Below, one piece after another: positions 34,437 through 48,029 of a DNA stretch of 64,000 bases. The notes below the pieces were generated by a model. It saw nothing but the letters and a program-made list of their open reading frames with translations. It ran no database searches and had not been told where the DNA came from. The first letter of the stretch is position 1. Every line of letters begins with the position of its first letter. Made by a program: the position numbers and the translations under genes. The DNA is from Hysterangium stoloniferum. Taxonomy: Eukaryota > Basidiomycota > Agaricomycetes > Hysterangiales > Hysterangiaceae. The stretch covers positions 434,001-498,000 of the forward strand of contig WHVD01000037.1 in assembly GCA_015178975.1 (NCBI GenBank). The letters run 5' to 3'.

Positions 34437-35784
34437 TCATTTGACTGTCTTCTTAAAAAACGAAGAAATTTTTGCCATTCCACTTGTATTCACCTAAGTG
34501 CGGATATTTCACTTTTCATGGTAGAAATAGGACATTGTTGACAACTACCTTCATCAATTTAGAAACCCCCTTTGAGAGTTGTGCAACGGCCTTGCGCTTC
34601 TTGTCATCAGTGGCCTCTTTGGCATTTCCCGCAGAGCGCGCGGAAGTTAATACACTGGTTTCCTCAGCTAACTTCCGCAAGTATTCATCAAGAGCTGCTA
34701 ATCTTGAGCATATTAAGTTAGCCACATTCAAACTCTAAAAGATAAACCATACTCGTATGACGCTATAAGTTCTTGATGGAGATCTGGTGGAAGATACTGC
34801 GAAACAATTTCGCAAGCTACGCGAAGGCGACCAGCTTTGATGTAAACACGTGAGAAATCCCAATTAAATATTAAAACAATCTGAAGCAACCTTGTCGTAG
34901 TGCCTCCCTTTCTTGATCTAATAATCCATCTTTCGCAAGGTGGCGTTGCAGGGACGGATACGTTTCGAAAACGACTGGCTGAGCTAGATGCGCAACTTTT
35001 GAAGATAGATATTGTAACAGTTTAACTCGGGAGTAGCGATAAACAGTAAGTTCATCGGTGAGGTCTATCGGAATGAAAGATTAGACATCATAGTCAACAT
35101 AAATGCAAATAATCATAACCTTGATACTCGCACATCCTCTTGAGAGCATCATGCACACAATCTAGAGCAGTAAATTGGCTAAGATCTGCCGATTTTACAA
35201 AAGAAAACCGTTCTTGTGCGCAAAGTTTAAGTGTCGACTCTTCAAAGATGTCATCAATAGGGCGAAATTTTCCTAGAGTACCATCGACCTATAGAGTAAT
35301 TTAATGAAGTCCAAAATTAGAGGTCAACACGCTCACAGGTTGTGCCGCACGTAGAATAGGTATTAGTAAGAATACAGGATCCACCGGAGTCATAAACAGC
35401 AATTTCCCGTCTTAACAAATGTCACAAGGTAGCTAAAGAGAGAACATTGCGTAAATCACCTGAGATTACTCGATCATTTTTCAAGAACCACGATCGTTTC
35501 GAATGAGGTGAAATCGATTGTACTTCTAGAATGAATGTTGTAACTTCATTGACACCTGGCGACTTCTTGCAGGAAAGATATAACGATGGTGCATCTGGAA
35601 AGCTCCTCGGTGAGCCCCTGAACAGGTAGACAGTCCATAGATGCATACCAGTCCTAGGATGCGGCAATCTCATGAACTGTTGATTGGGGATTCCCTTGGT
35701 TTTGGGAAGTTCTTGACTAGCTTCCAATGCGCTTAAAAGCTCTGAACTCTGTTTAGAGCACTGATTGGAAGGATGTTTGAGCAT
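34437..35784 (-). CDS. Ribonuclease H2 subunit B
   Basis: Non-catalytic subunit of the trimeric RNase H2, which removes ribonucleotides and RNA:DNA hybrids. The exon set gives MLKHPSNQCSKQSSELLSAL, LPHPRTGMHLWTVYLFRG, the diagnostic TPVDPVFLLIPILRAAQ, GKFRPIDDIFEES and a helical region ending AVAQLSKGVSKLMK. A last exon adds VNTSGMAKISSFFKKTVK, a PIP-box-like segment (xxxISSFF) expected for PCNA binding. TGA is at 34437-34439. About six short introns. It lies downstream of, and on the same strand as, the RdRP gene, with 610 bases between them. Confidence 0.88.
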
Positions 35785-36397
35785 TCACCTATAGGCAGAA
35801 CTGTAATTAAGGGTGCAGTCATGTGTGCAAGTACTAAGGCGTGTCTTCGGCGCGTCGTGGTCGTGGACGCGTTGTTTGGGTGTATTTGCATCATGAGAAA
35901 GCTGACTTTGTGGCTACTTGTTCTAAATGCTTTTTTTTTTTTAAATACAGAAATAATAGACTACTTTGCTACATCCATATCATGGGTAATTTACAATTGG
36001 ACTGTGAGTAAAAGAATGGTGAATCCCACCATTAGCTAAAGGCATTTAATTAATTAATGCAATGCTCCTAATGAGCTTAGTATACGACTAAAGTTTTATA
36101 GTAATAAGCCTCTACGAAACGCTAAACGCTTTCGTTTCGTGGAGATGAAAATCGATCTTTCTGCTGGATTAATCAACTAACTGGATATCGGTAATTCCTT
36201 GTCACGCGAAATGGCAAGTATGAATACTCCACCCCACATAGCCAGATATTGACTAGCCATGAACACATTAAATTAAGCTTAGCAGAAGAATCTTCGTCCA
36301 AATACAAAATACGAGATGTGCGCAAGGTACACAAACAGAGCGAAACCTAAATAAACACAGCCATTTCTCTGTGTGAACCTGGAAAATAAAATCAACG
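35785..36397. other. Intergenic stretch between RNase H2B and the RdRP
   Basis: About 610 A/T-rich bases with a T11 run near 35930. It presumably contains the RNase H2B promoter and the RdRP 3' end. No gene was seen. Confidence 0.5.
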
Positions 36398-39300
36398 TCA
36401 AACGGTGTAAGAAGAGTTGGTAACTTCTGGGAAGCGGAATGCTTGAATCGCTCCCACAACGTTGAATACAGAATAAAAGGTAGAGGTTACTGTTTTATGC
36501 CCCCCACACGATGCTGCTTTAATCTTGCATAACTCCCGCATAGCCATATCAAATGGGAACCGAGAAAATCCGCCGTATCTTTTCTCCCTTTCCTCTGTTT
36601 CCGTGATATAAGCTCATAATTGTGCTGAAGTGAGTCACTCAATTTTTAGAAAGAGGGTGGGTTGACTCACCGTAAGAGGCCTTATAACGCTGTGTATCTT
36701 CCGGACTCAACGTTATGAATGCGATATCCGGCATCTGGTTAAACTCAAGGGAGAGTTGACGAAGAATATCTTGTCGTTCCTCGATTGGCCTGCTAGTGAA
36801 AGATGTGTTGTCCTTTCGTAGAGGACTACGAACTTTGTTATTTCCTTGTTTTCGTTCCCTATATTTCTTGCGCATATTGTCGACATGATTCTTTATTACT
36901 TCGAGCTCTTGTTTCATTAGGGATTGACCTGTCGTATCCAGCAGCAACTGGGCACGTCTTTGTGCAGCTTCCCAAGGTGTCATGAGTGCAGAATCTACAT
37001 AAGTTCCTTCCGATTGAATGCCCTTCGAAACTTTGAAGGATCCCTGAGCATCAGAAAGAAACTTTTCAAACTTTGCCATGTGTCCGTGATACTGTCTCAT
37101 CCCCCCTTCTTTTAGATGGTCCATGATGAATTTTATCTGCCCCAACTTGCCCTGCCGCCGAGGAGCCTCATTTGAAGGAGGTAAAGCAATCTTGTCATCA
37201 ATAGCCCTTCCCTTCCAGTCAGGGGCTCGGCCTGGTCATTGCATTTTTCAGATGATCTAAATGGACACACGACAGAAAAATTCTTACCCCCATATTTCTT
37301 ACGATCATGTTGTAAATACTGAGGTTTTATAATCTTCCCAGTTTTACTACTGTCTAATATAGCACAGAACCTACGAACACAGCATGTTTGAGATATTATT
37401 TTCGCTATAATCAGATGGAGTTCACTCACATGTATGCCATGCGCCACGCTTCATCATGATCATAACCCAGTTTGTATACTGCTACATCGTGCCAGTTTGA
37501 GTATTGCCCTACTAATGACACGTCTTTTAAGGCTGCTAAAAGATGGTCATGGAGACGGGACATTTGTGATAGCGTGATATGTTCCCTGTGGTCGCTGAGA
37601 TACTGTGATACAGTCAGAGTATTTTTCTCAAAAGCATTCTCTACAGCTTGCGGGGGATCGGCAAATTTAGCACTAGGCTGATGAAAGGCGTCCACGATTA
37701 AAGGCTCCCAGATTATGTGACCGCAGTCTGAATTAGCGTTAGAAATTTAAAGAGCTCTTTGCCTCCTTAGCGACTCACCACCATCGTAGTCTCCCCCACC
37801 AAGCATGGAAGCAAGCGATCGTTCCCCTTTAACGCTAAAAATGATGACGTCGCAGTATTTCCGAAGCTCGTCTTTCCAAACGGCACGGACCTGATCATAA
37901 GTATTAGATCACAAAAAAACGAAAAAAGAAAAAAACCTGGTTCCACCTTTTGTATATCGGATGGTACACGGCATGGATGGCGGGTGACCTAAATTCAGGT
38001 GATCAGTATCATACTACCAGGATCAATGGAATAACGCACAAGCACATCCCCCAGTAAATGGTCACGGCTAATGCCATCCCGCCCTGATATGTTGATAGAT
38101 GTCTTAAGAAAAATCTCATCAGGCTCTAAAACGCCACATGGGTCTATCTTTGCTTTCAGGTCGGAGGAATATAGATCTTGCATTTCAGACACACCTGGCA
38201 CAATCCATGCCTCTGCTGAACGGGGAACAGTAATTTTATATTTTTCGATGTACCTTTTTAATGCCTTGTTTGACGTTTAATGAGGAGGGCCAGGTTTATC
38301 TGGGATAGACCTACTTTCTTAAAGACCTCTTTGAGCTTCGCTGCCAGTAGCGCACACGAATGAGGCTGAAATCCGGCATCAAGGAGCACTAACACGGCTT
38401 CCTCCAAAGTGGATGGACAACCAGATATTTCGTCAGCCCACCATGCCTTCGATCCAGCTCGAAATGACCCTATTGCATCGTCGTCTTCTTCCTCCTCTTC
38501 CTCGTTTTCGCCTTCTTCCCGTTCTCTATCATATGATGTGAATCCCATTAGTCGGGAGGATCCCGCGGCTTCCCTGGCCATTCTTGACCTTATCACACTT
38601 CCATTGACACGAGCTACGGCAGCCCACAAATTTTCCATGGCAAAAGGACCAGACCAATTAGTTAAACTCGCGACGACTCCTTCTAGTCCATCGTCCATTA
38701 ATGTCTGAAAGGTCTCATAGGAGATGCCATTCTCGGCTAGATTGACAATTATCTCAACGGACAATCTGGCAGGATATTTTAGTTGTGAGCGTCGCAAAAC
38801 GTCCATAATAAGATGTGCACGATCGGGAAATTCGTATACGATCTTTCGCTGTGAATTCCTGATCCATACACGAGGCTCATTGTCCGAGTTACCATCCTCG
38901 TCTGGGTCCAAGAGAAACAAACCCTAAAGGGACTTCCTGTAGACAGCGTTGACTCATAACAGCGCTGGATCATACCTTGGCACCGAACATCCTAAATTGA
39001 ATAGCGCATGGCACTAAATCCCATTTGAATTTGTATCTACTGGCGGTGAATACCGAATAACTAGCAAACCCTGAACCATCAGTGACGATATCTTTAGATT
39101 CTGGCTTGTGTCCATGTTCGATCGCCCGTTGTCCAGCCAGTGAATCTATGAAAGAATTGGCAGGCATCTAAGTAGAGAGATATTAGCACTGACATAAATC
39201 GTCTATGAACTTTATATTTTCTCGTGGCAACTCTAGTCCTGGAGCAGAATTGGATAACCCGAGTGCCATCCGAGCACACCACTTGGAGAGCGACTGTGAC

Positions 39301-41001
39301 GATGTGAGTATAAGCACAAAAACCCAACGGAAACAAGGAGCGGTAAATGCCCCCCCCCCCCAATAAAAAGAATATTAGTTTCAAAAGGAATTGATGGATC
39401 CGGTGATGAGAAATGCGAAGAATGCGCACTTACCTGATCTTTATTTAGTGGCATTGGATTATGCCACTTCAGGAATTCATCAAAGGAAATCATTCCAAAT
39501 GGAGGGTGATGCACCGCGACACCATCTTTATAGATGTAATCAAGCTGGATTAGAAACACAGCATGCTCTTTGGCATAAAATGGCCGAAAAATGCGTCCAT
39601 GAATTATAAAATCATTCTTGAAATAGGTGAGAACGCCTATAAAGCATTTAATTTCTTCACTCTCAGAACATCATCGTACTCACCATTATTACTCTGATAC
39701 AGTATAGAATCGGGGATAGAGATGCGTATTAATCGGGAACTTCCCCAGCGTCGCGAGATGCGCGTAGAAGTACTTATTTCTGGAGCCTGTAACTCAAGGT
39801 GATACACGGGCTTTTTGGCTTCTTTCTGTCGAAGCTTGGCGATAAAAGCGATCTTCCCACCGTACCATTCATCTGGAGCGTTTTTACCGCCAAGACCACT
39901 AAGGGTGTCCTCTTTGAGATGTTCTTCCTCCCTGTCAAGTTCTACCCATGCATCCTTCTACCCAATATGTTGATTGATGGTTGTATACGTGCATCATTAA
40001 TAACCCAATACCTTGTTAGCAAGTTCCTTTGCATGAGCCTCTTCGTAGACTTCACGGTGTATGAAGCTCTGAGTTCGGGCACACAGAAGGGTTTCCACCA
40101 TTGGAGCACCAACTTCGTTGGATTTTCCATGGAGATCCTTCAAACTAGGCAAGGCGATGTCTTCATAGCTTTTAATACGCCCCGAGGAAGTTAACCTGGC
40201 GATTTCCCATTGACAACCCCATGAAAGATGTTTATCAAAATATATTTGATGATTGTCACTATGAGCGATGATCATCGGTAGGTTTTTTCCTTCATAGAGG
40301 ATCGTAGCATGTTTGGGCAATGGCTTCCGTTCCGGGGACGCTGGTGGGCCAAGCTTAAGGCGTAGGGCGTTGGCGCAAGAGATAGCAACATCGCTAATTT
40401 GACTTAATTTTCTTTTGCCCAGGGAACACGCCTTGTTGTTTACTTCGATCGCTGTCGTGTCAGCGGAACGCCATTTGCTCGGAGAGCCATTAAGGGCTAT
40501 TCAACAGATCATTCCTGCCGGCTTATATGCATCACAACACTCACTCACTCGTCTCAGGTTCAGATTCTTGCAGTTTACCATCTATATTGATAAGATCTTC
40601 CTCGGTTGGGTCAGGGAATTCGTCGTAGAATTGTGAAGATCCCTATGATACATGGTGGGCTATCGTTCAAATCGACTCTGACTGATAGAGAGAAACTCAC
40701 ACGTGAAAGGTGAGACTCAGAGTGCACTGATGAGGCGCTGGAGGGTACTCTTTTTAGTAAGGAAGGATGTGAGATAAAAGGGTTTTCGCTATCTAAGCTG
40801 GGGTAACCTGGAACGGGCTATTAGGACCAACATAGGTAAATAAGGGCACGGCGTGGCTCACTGGTGATGCTTGAATCATTGTAGTCCGCATTATCTGAGG
40901 CTGCTGCTGCTGCTATAAAAGTCAGGAGGAGTGGCAGTTGGTGTGTGCTATCTCTTACAGTTCTCAAAATATCTGCTATCGGCGGGTACAAGGTTGGACA
41001 T
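36398..41001 (-). CDS. Cellular RNA-dependent RNA polymerase (RNAi pathway, QDE-1/RDR type)
   Basis: Makes double-stranded RNA from single-stranded templates for silencing. The start MSNLVPADSRYFEN and short 5' exons lead to a serine-rich leader, then LGPPASPERKPLPKHATILY and CQWEIARLTSSGR. The RdRP core follows: IVTDGSGFASYSVFTASRYK, PCAIQFRMFGAK, then EPRVWIRNSQRKIVYEF (the RxS-xKF-like step), CGVLEPDEIFLK, and LRKYCDVIIFSVKG followed by GGGDYDGD with the three metal-binding aspartates. The last of these is split by an intron (37728-37778). An acidic run (EGENEEEEEEDDDA) lies before it. The C-terminus includes DMAMRELCKIKAASCGGHKT and ends EVTNSSYTV. More than ten introns. Part of the gene (38940-41245) is duplicated, inverted and broken at 5640-7842. 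Confidence 0.93.
39348..39361 (+). repeat. Poly-C run in an RdRP intron
   Basis: A C run of about 12 bases inside an intron of the RdRP gene. Its duplicated counterpart at about 7423-7432 is a G run of about 10, so the tract length has changed since duplication. Confidence 0.85.
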
Positions 41002-41474
41002 TATGACTTCAATGTTGATCTAGAAAAAAGAGCAAAGGTTTCATATTAATGAGATACAGGATGCTTAAATAGCAGAGGCATCCAAGCAAGCCTTGCCACG
41101 ATCTGAACACATGTCTGGACATTAACTTATGTATTTACATCTAGATACACATGGGATAGATCTTCGAAAAATGTTGGCTTCACCAGCCGGTTCACGAAAA
41201 CGTAAATATGCAGGTGTTGTCGAACTGCAGCTGAACAGGCGCTTAATACACTATCAATTGCATAATGGAGAAAAAAATATTCTTGTCCAATAAGAAAAGA
41301 GACCAATAAGAGAAGCATTACAGGATAAGGTGACACAAACAGTAATTGTATAGGAGGTAGCAGAGTCGAGATATGAGGACAAGAAAACAATAATACAGGG
41401 AGGTAGACCAAATGGTATCACACGACAGCACGAGAGGAGCCGCAAAAGTGAGATAGGATAGTAAGTAGGTTAGG

Positions 41475-44400
41475 TTATCGGCTATATCGACCATTCTTAG
41501 TAACAATGTTCGAAGTGCCATTTGTTTTGTTGACGGAAGCTGGGCGTTTCTTTGACGAGGAGGAATTTCCATCCGTCGAAGTTCTAGGGGTAGAGGCGCT
41601 CTCTTTAGTGACCATTTTGGCATGGATCTCTTCTAATTTTGCAGCTTTAACCTTTTTAGGCCAAAATAGCGTGACGAACCTACACAATTGGCGGTTAGTT
41701 GAGTCTATTGATGTTAATATGTTGTGTACTCACGCCCAAAGGTGGCGTCGCCATCGATCAACATCTTCTCCACTTTCTCGTTTGCCGTCCAATACCTCTT
41801 GTATACGTCTACCAATGGCTGCGAGAGACTCTTTAAGAATGGCGACCTTTTCTTCTCGAGGCATATCGCCGCCAGAAAGTTTGAGCTGTTTCTGGAGAGT
41901 TACTTAGCAATAGGATATAGTAGTTATGATGGATGTGCTCACGAGATGTTTTTTGACTGAACGCAATTCATTCTTTGTAGCGCCCTCATCCATGGACGGA
42001 CTAGTCGCTCACTGATTAGCAACAAGGATACGTGTAAACAGGTTGGATGCATACCATTCGTCTTCCGATGATGAATCTGTGAAAGTTGGAGTTGGACGTC
42101 GTTTCTTCTTCTTTGGCCCGTCGTCTGCTGCTGAAACTAGAGGGCTGTCCGCACGGCGTTTGTTGAAACCTGACGACGGACCCGCCAAGGGGGGTGACAT
42201 CGACACGCTGTACTTGTTCGATTTAAAGTGCGTCTCGATCGACTTGACTTTTTCGAAGTGGTCACGAATAAGGCCAAGAAGGAAATCTCCACGCCGAACA
42301 AGGTGGATGGCATTAGGTATTGGTTTACTGGCTGTATCTTCACCCTTCTTAGTCTCGTCCAAAAAGAATTTGTCAGTGAGGCCGAGTTTAGGATCTGATG
42401 CAATCTTATCCCAACTCCCAAAACCGTATAGGAATGCGCCAACCAGAAGCATAGCATCTTCACGAGGACCCCAGCGTCCCGACCAGTTGAGAGTGGGACG
42501 GATGTTATCCACAGGAATGACCCAATTGTACACATCATCACCCAGATCCTTCAATTGGTCAAAAAGCACCTTGAGATCCCGTGTTCTCGAAAGCAGCGTC
42601 TCGGCATTAATGTTGCCCACATTGCGGAATGTCACTAAGACGGCTTTGCTCTTTTGTGCAGGGGTCAATGCCTGGCCATTACTAGCCTTCGCGCGTTTCT
42701 CGGCTTCATTAGCCTTGACGGCTTGTTCACACGTCTCCACGATATCATCAGCAATGTCGATCATCATGCCCTTATTCTTGTCTTGGAGCTTGGCATCCTG
42801 GACCTGGAAGAACAATAATCAACACAAGAAAACCAGAGTACATCAATAACGGAGCAACTCACGATGACATCATACCGTTGGCGGATATCACCCCACTTTT
42901 GTAGACTACGAACGAGAACCCGCACGTCTCGCTCCTTCATCTCCATCGCCTTTTGTGCGGCCGACTTCCGCTGCGGTCCAGGAGCCTTTGCCTTCTTTGT
43001 CGTCGCCGCCGCCGCTGGTTGTTCGACATCCATACCCTCATATGAAATTTGCGGCTGATTACGCTTCCTCGACTGCTGCGCCTCCTGTTCTGCCTCTTTA
43101 TCACGCTCCTCTTTCTCGAATCGTTCGCGTTCTTCCAAAGGGATAATATCGTCCCAACTCATGTCGTTTTTGACATCGCTGACAGCTGCGAACTGTTGTA
43201 AGAAACCTTCGCCACCAAGAGATGTGCCGGCGGCCTCGCCGCCAGTGGCAACGGTTTCGTGGTCCTCGGCGACCTTGAGGATTTCGTCGAGGTCCATTTC
43301 ATCGAGCTTTTTGTTCTGCATGCTGTCATCCTTGTTGAACCTGTAGCAAAGAGGCATGTTAGTCGTGCACACCTAATATAACGAATAACAGAACCAAATA
43401 GACTCACATCTTCTGCGCCCCGTATTTGAGGACAGCGGTAAGCTCGTCCTTGCTCAAATTATCAGGCTTAGGGGCTTCTTTCTTCTCCGCTCCCTTTGAG
43501 CTCAGATGCGCTTGGCTAGTGTCCATCTGGTTAATGACTGGTAAAGATAACAGAAGTTGGTAAGTGGAAATCAGATAACAAGCCGTGAATAACGACGTAC
43601 TTGCGTACTCCAGGACCATCTTCTTCTTCGCGCGTTCAAGAACATCCTCTTCCATGGTGTCCTTACTAACGAACCTATAGACGTTGACATGTGATTTTTG
43701 TCCGATACGATGAGCTCGCGCCATAGCTTGCAGGTCATTCTGTGGGTTCCAGTCGCTCTGCAGACAGGCCAATGTGAGTTCCGCAGATTATGAAGCACCC
43801 AATTATTAATAGTACAACGCACATCAAAGATAATAACTGTATCCGCAGTCTCAAGATTAATGCCGAGGCCGCCAGCACGTGTTGAGAGAAGGAAGGCAAA
43901 ATCCGGGGACCCCTCCGAATTAAAATGTGCGATGGACTTCTTCCGCACTTCTGATGCCACCGTGCCTAACACAGTACCACGACATCAACACGGGGAACAT
44001 GGATGCAAAGACCACGAGTACATACCATCTAGGCGTTGATGAAGATAGCCTCGCAGTGACATGTAGTCGCTGAGAATATCTAACATGCGCACCATTTGAC
44101 TGAAGATAAGCACGCGGTGCCCATCGGCTTTGAGCTTGGCAAGCAGCTTGTCCAGAAGCACCATCTTCCCGCTGCTCATTACGAGACCTTTGAGGGTGTC
44201 CTCGGTGTTGTCCGACCTTACCTCTGCACCCTCGAATAGATACGGATGATTAGCGGCTTTCTTGAGCTCCATTGCTGTAAAGTATATTAGTACAAAATTT
44301 GGACAATAAACATATGTAATCTGAATGGCAACGAACCGATATTTAGCAGACTGATATTGGTATTCCCTTGAGCACTCTTGATCAGGCCTTGATAGTTCTG

Positions 44401-46894
44401 CAAATATCATCAGTCTCGATATCAAGCGACGCCCATAAAGCAGCGTACCTTGGTCAAAATGTTTTTATAGAAGAGCGTCTGAAGATTGCTCATCTCGACA
44501 CGCAAAATCCGCTCACTCTTGGTGGGCAATGATTTCACGACATCACGCTTCAAGCGACGAAGCATCAACTCTCCGAGTTGGGTGTGAAGATCTTTGATTT
44601 TTGCTTCATGATCAGTATCATTGAGGTCAAACTGATCGGTTAAAGTGACTAAAACAGGTTTCAGCGATCTGAGTTGCGCTACAGCAATTTGCAGCCACGT
44701 ACACTTTTCCGGCATTAGGAAATGCATAAGAGCAAGTAACTCTGCAGCACAATTGAGATTCAGCCATGCGTCAGGGGGAGAAGAAACGAAACGCTCACCC
44801 TTGACATTATTCTGCAGCGGGGTGCCTGTGATGAGCAATTTTGATGCAGCCGGGAACACCTTCAACGCCTCATAAAGCTGGCTCTCTGAATTTTTCAACC
44901 TATGCGCCTCATCGACCGCCAAAACTTGCCATTTAATGGCGCCGAGTTCTGTCGAATCTCGCAACGTCAGTTCATATGTCGTCAAAAGTACATTGAACTT
45001 GAGCTTTTTCGGTGAGCCGAATTCGTACAAGCGGATGGTCTCACGGGCGGCGGCGTTGCCCGAGTAGCAGATGACATTGAGATCGGGTGCCCACGCTGCG
45101 AACTGGGCTTGCCAGGCGGTGATAGTGGAGAGAGGCACGATGACGAGGAATGGCCCGTATTGCTTGTGGGTGTGAAAGAGATAGGATAAAAAGGCAACAG
45201 TCTGGACAGTTTTACCAAGACCCATTTCATCGGCGAGAATGCCATTGTCACCTATAGACCAGAGGTAAGCAAGCCAGTTAAGGCCTGTGAGCTGGAAATC
45301 CTTGAGTTGGCCGCCCGTTTCGACAATGTAAGGGGGGTCGACAAGCATCTGTTTAAAGTGGGGTCGTTTGTCTCGGGGGTAGTAGTCAGAGCGGTAGGGG
45401 AATTGGGCGCGCTGCTCGCGGGTCACATATGCATCGATTTGTGGCCGGGCAATTGAGCGCAAGTCTTCAAGACTTTCCCAAGTCCCTTGATCATAGTTGA
45501 GGCTCTGCCACTTTACGAAGTACTGGATGTTACCCCCGATCTCACGTTGACTGACGATGCGTTCAACGATCTTGTATGTTTCCAGGTCCTGCTTCTCGCG
45601 TTCTTTGTCAATTTGAATGGCTTCCAGGTCTTCCCGAGAGTTGCCTGCAGCAGCAAGCTTCTGCTGGTAACCTTTGTAGTTCTTAATATAATTATCTACA
45701 CGCTTGAGTCCCTTGTAACGCTTCAAGAATTCATAGGTTTCGTCGGTGTTGTGCAAGTGAGAGAATCCCTTCCATTTTATGTGGAAACGCTGTGACGTGG
45801 CTTAGGAGAGCATATATAGTAAAAAAGAAACCAAATACAATATTATCATGCCAAACATCATCTGGGTCATCTTCTCGTCCTTCATCTCGCATGTGATTCA
45901 AAACGGCCTCTATCTCGTGGTCGTCCTCTGTGGTCCCATAATCCTTTTCGGGAACATAGTAGCCCTGGTCGTCCTCATACAGCATAGACATGTCTTCTGC
46001 ATCTTCGCGATAGTTAGGTACTTTGCTGCCACGACTTGTGAGGCGGACGTCTTCGTTTGTGGCAACGCTGCTGTACCCATTGGTGTGGCGTGGGGCAGTG
46101 GCACGACGCTTCTTGCGAGCGCGGCCGCCATACTCGGAGTCGGAATCCGAGCCAGAGGGACGCTGCGGCGGGAGCGCTGAGGTGGAACGTGAGGAAGGAG
46201 TGCAAGGTGGCTAACAGGGGAAACGTACTTTTGGGCTTTGTTGGTTTCTTGCGTTTATTCGAGGCTTTCCTTCTTGCGAATTCCTCGTCTGCATACGTTC
46301 CATCCTCATCCGATGACTTTGACAAGTCATCATAACCCTGGGGAGAGAGTGAGAGGGAAGGTGGTAGTAGGGAGGACATGTACGCACGGAATTTACGGAA
46401 CCATTGTCTCTGCTTCTGCTCTGTACCACCATGTATAAAACAAGATCGATATTAGAAAGGAGGGTACTTACGGAACGTCTGAGACCATAGAGGTCGGGAT
46501 TAACCTGAGCGTGGAGGATGGCACTTGTGGACGGATGAGGATGTGAATGGCCTTGGGGATCGTTGTCCTCGTTATCGTCGTCGTCTTCGTCGTCGTCAGC
46601 GGCGTTGACGAACTCGCCGTCTGCGTCCGCGTCAGCATCTGGGTCGGTGTCACGGTGAGGTGTCATAGTGTGATTGTCGAGGGCGTCCTCAGAGTCAGAT
46701 AGGTCCATATCGCTTGTTTGTCTATGGTTGCGCGATGGAGCAGGATGAGTGAGTTGGTCGACGTTCATAGGCTGTGGGTGGTGGTGGAGGACAGAGGGCA
46801 AAGGGTGATGCGGATGCGGATGTCTGAAGCGGCCACCGTGCGAAGACGAGTGTGCGGCGCTGACCTGACCAGTTGGCGCCATCGCCGTCCACAT
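41475..46894 (-). CDS. CHD1: CHD1-type chromatin remodeling ATPase
   Basis: Nucleosome-spacing SNF2-family enzyme. The N-terminus is low-complexity and histidine/aspartate-rich (HHPHHP-like, [10 protein letters not shown]). It is followed by KQRQWFRKF, a basic nuclear segment ([13 protein letters not shown]) and two chromodomains ([37 protein letters not shown]). The ATPase has [20 protein letters not shown], the DEAH box in [10 protein letters not shown] and [14 protein letters not shown]. The C-terminal helicase lobe has [40 protein letters not shown] and [30 protein letters not shown]-like DNA-binding part follows ([20 protein letters not shown]). The tail is basic and serine-rich. I placed the start at the first ATG of the long first exon; an ATG 12 bases downstream is also possible. 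Confidence 0.95.
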
Positions 46895-47688
46895 CGCCAC
46901 TAGTCCAGATTGATTATTATCATTATTTCTTTTTTATTTCTAAGTTAATTATTTGCGTAAAACATGTATATTAACGATGGCAGGTCGTATCTAGGATGTA
47001 GAAGCTTCAAGTCAGAGACTTAACCGCTTTAGCTTCGACGGCTGTGGCGGAGTGGAATTTCGGTACAATGGCGGTAAGTCATGTATTCTGAAGGTATTCA
47101 CATTTATAACCACGCCAAAGACAATAGCTGTTCACGGCGAGTTAAGGGTATCGAAATGACTGCTATACCGTGACGACATTATAGGGGTTCAGCTTCAACT
47201 TCACCGCGTTCACATTCGGACCCACACTTGGCCACACCGCTCGTCGCCAACGAGGCATTTGGGAACGGCCACAGGGGCAAACGTCGACCACACGTGTGAT
47301 AACACGACTGGTAGCGAGGGTATAAAAAGGGCAGGCATCTGATGAGACGAGATGTTACGATAATGCTTCCTGCCATTGTTGCCATCATATGACATGCCGT
47401 TGATGAGCCAGCAGGATCTCCTCAACGGCAGTCCTTTCTCCTTTATTGTCCTGCTGGCCTGTTCCGCCCGAGCAACAGCGACAGGGCATCACATTGAAGT
47501 CTTTTTCATTACTACTTCCTTTATTTACTTTGATATCTTGTCTCACTCATGTAAATGTACATCGTGCACGAAGTAACAGGATCGTCTATGTGTGCTACTT
47601 GCCGTGAGCGTCACCTCAACAACGTTTATGGGCAACAGTGATCATAATAACGCCCATGCGGAACCAAACTATCCCAGTCAACATCATC
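46895..47688. other. Divergent intergenic region
   Basis: About 790 bases between the CHD1 start and the start of the 94-residue gene. Short open frames are present but none is convincing. Presumably both promoters. Confidence 0.5.
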
Positions 47689-48029
47689 ATGTCCTCCGCA
47701 GCCGCAGTGTCCACCAAGAAACGCAGTTCTACATCCACACGTGTATCGGCCGTCAAAGACAAAGACACCCGCCCCGTCCCCACCATCAAGCGCAAATCTA
47801 AGAAATGGTCCAAGGACAAGGCCCGCCAAAAGCAGAAAGAGCTAGACGGTCAGGTGAATGACCTGTACGCGGTGAGCGGCTTCCTCGTCTTCTATGCATC
47901 GCCGCCCATTTCATTTCTTCTTGCAAGGCTATGACCCCTGTTTCATCCCAACCTATTGATGTCGTCCCAACCCATCCAGACAGTGCGAATGACATGATAG
48001 CGTTGGAGAACACATTGCGTTCGCTGTGA
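47689..48029 (+). CDS. Small basic protein of 94 residues, function unknown
   Basis: Two exons (47689-47871 and 47928-48029) with clean GCG|GTGAGC and TTGCAAG|GCT borders join in phase 0. The N-terminal half is Ser/Lys-rich (STKKRSSTSTR, KRKSKKWSKDKARQKQKELD), and the C-terminal half is acidic-neutral (MIALENTLRSL). The lysine pattern suggests a nucleolar or ribosome-associated protein, but I see no family motif that proves it. In-frame upstream ATGs exist at 47638 and 47656; the chosen one starts the MSSAAAVS segment typical of processed N-termini. Confidence 0.6.

Noticed and set aside
38409-38708. Serine-run frame on the plus strand
   Set aside because: It is antisense to the acidic Glu/Asp run of the RdRP exon; the serine run is the complement of GAA/GAC codons.
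42043-42849. Plus-strand frame of 268 codons
   Set aside because: It is antisense to the CHD1 DNA-binding exon, which has clear conserved motifs on the minus strand.
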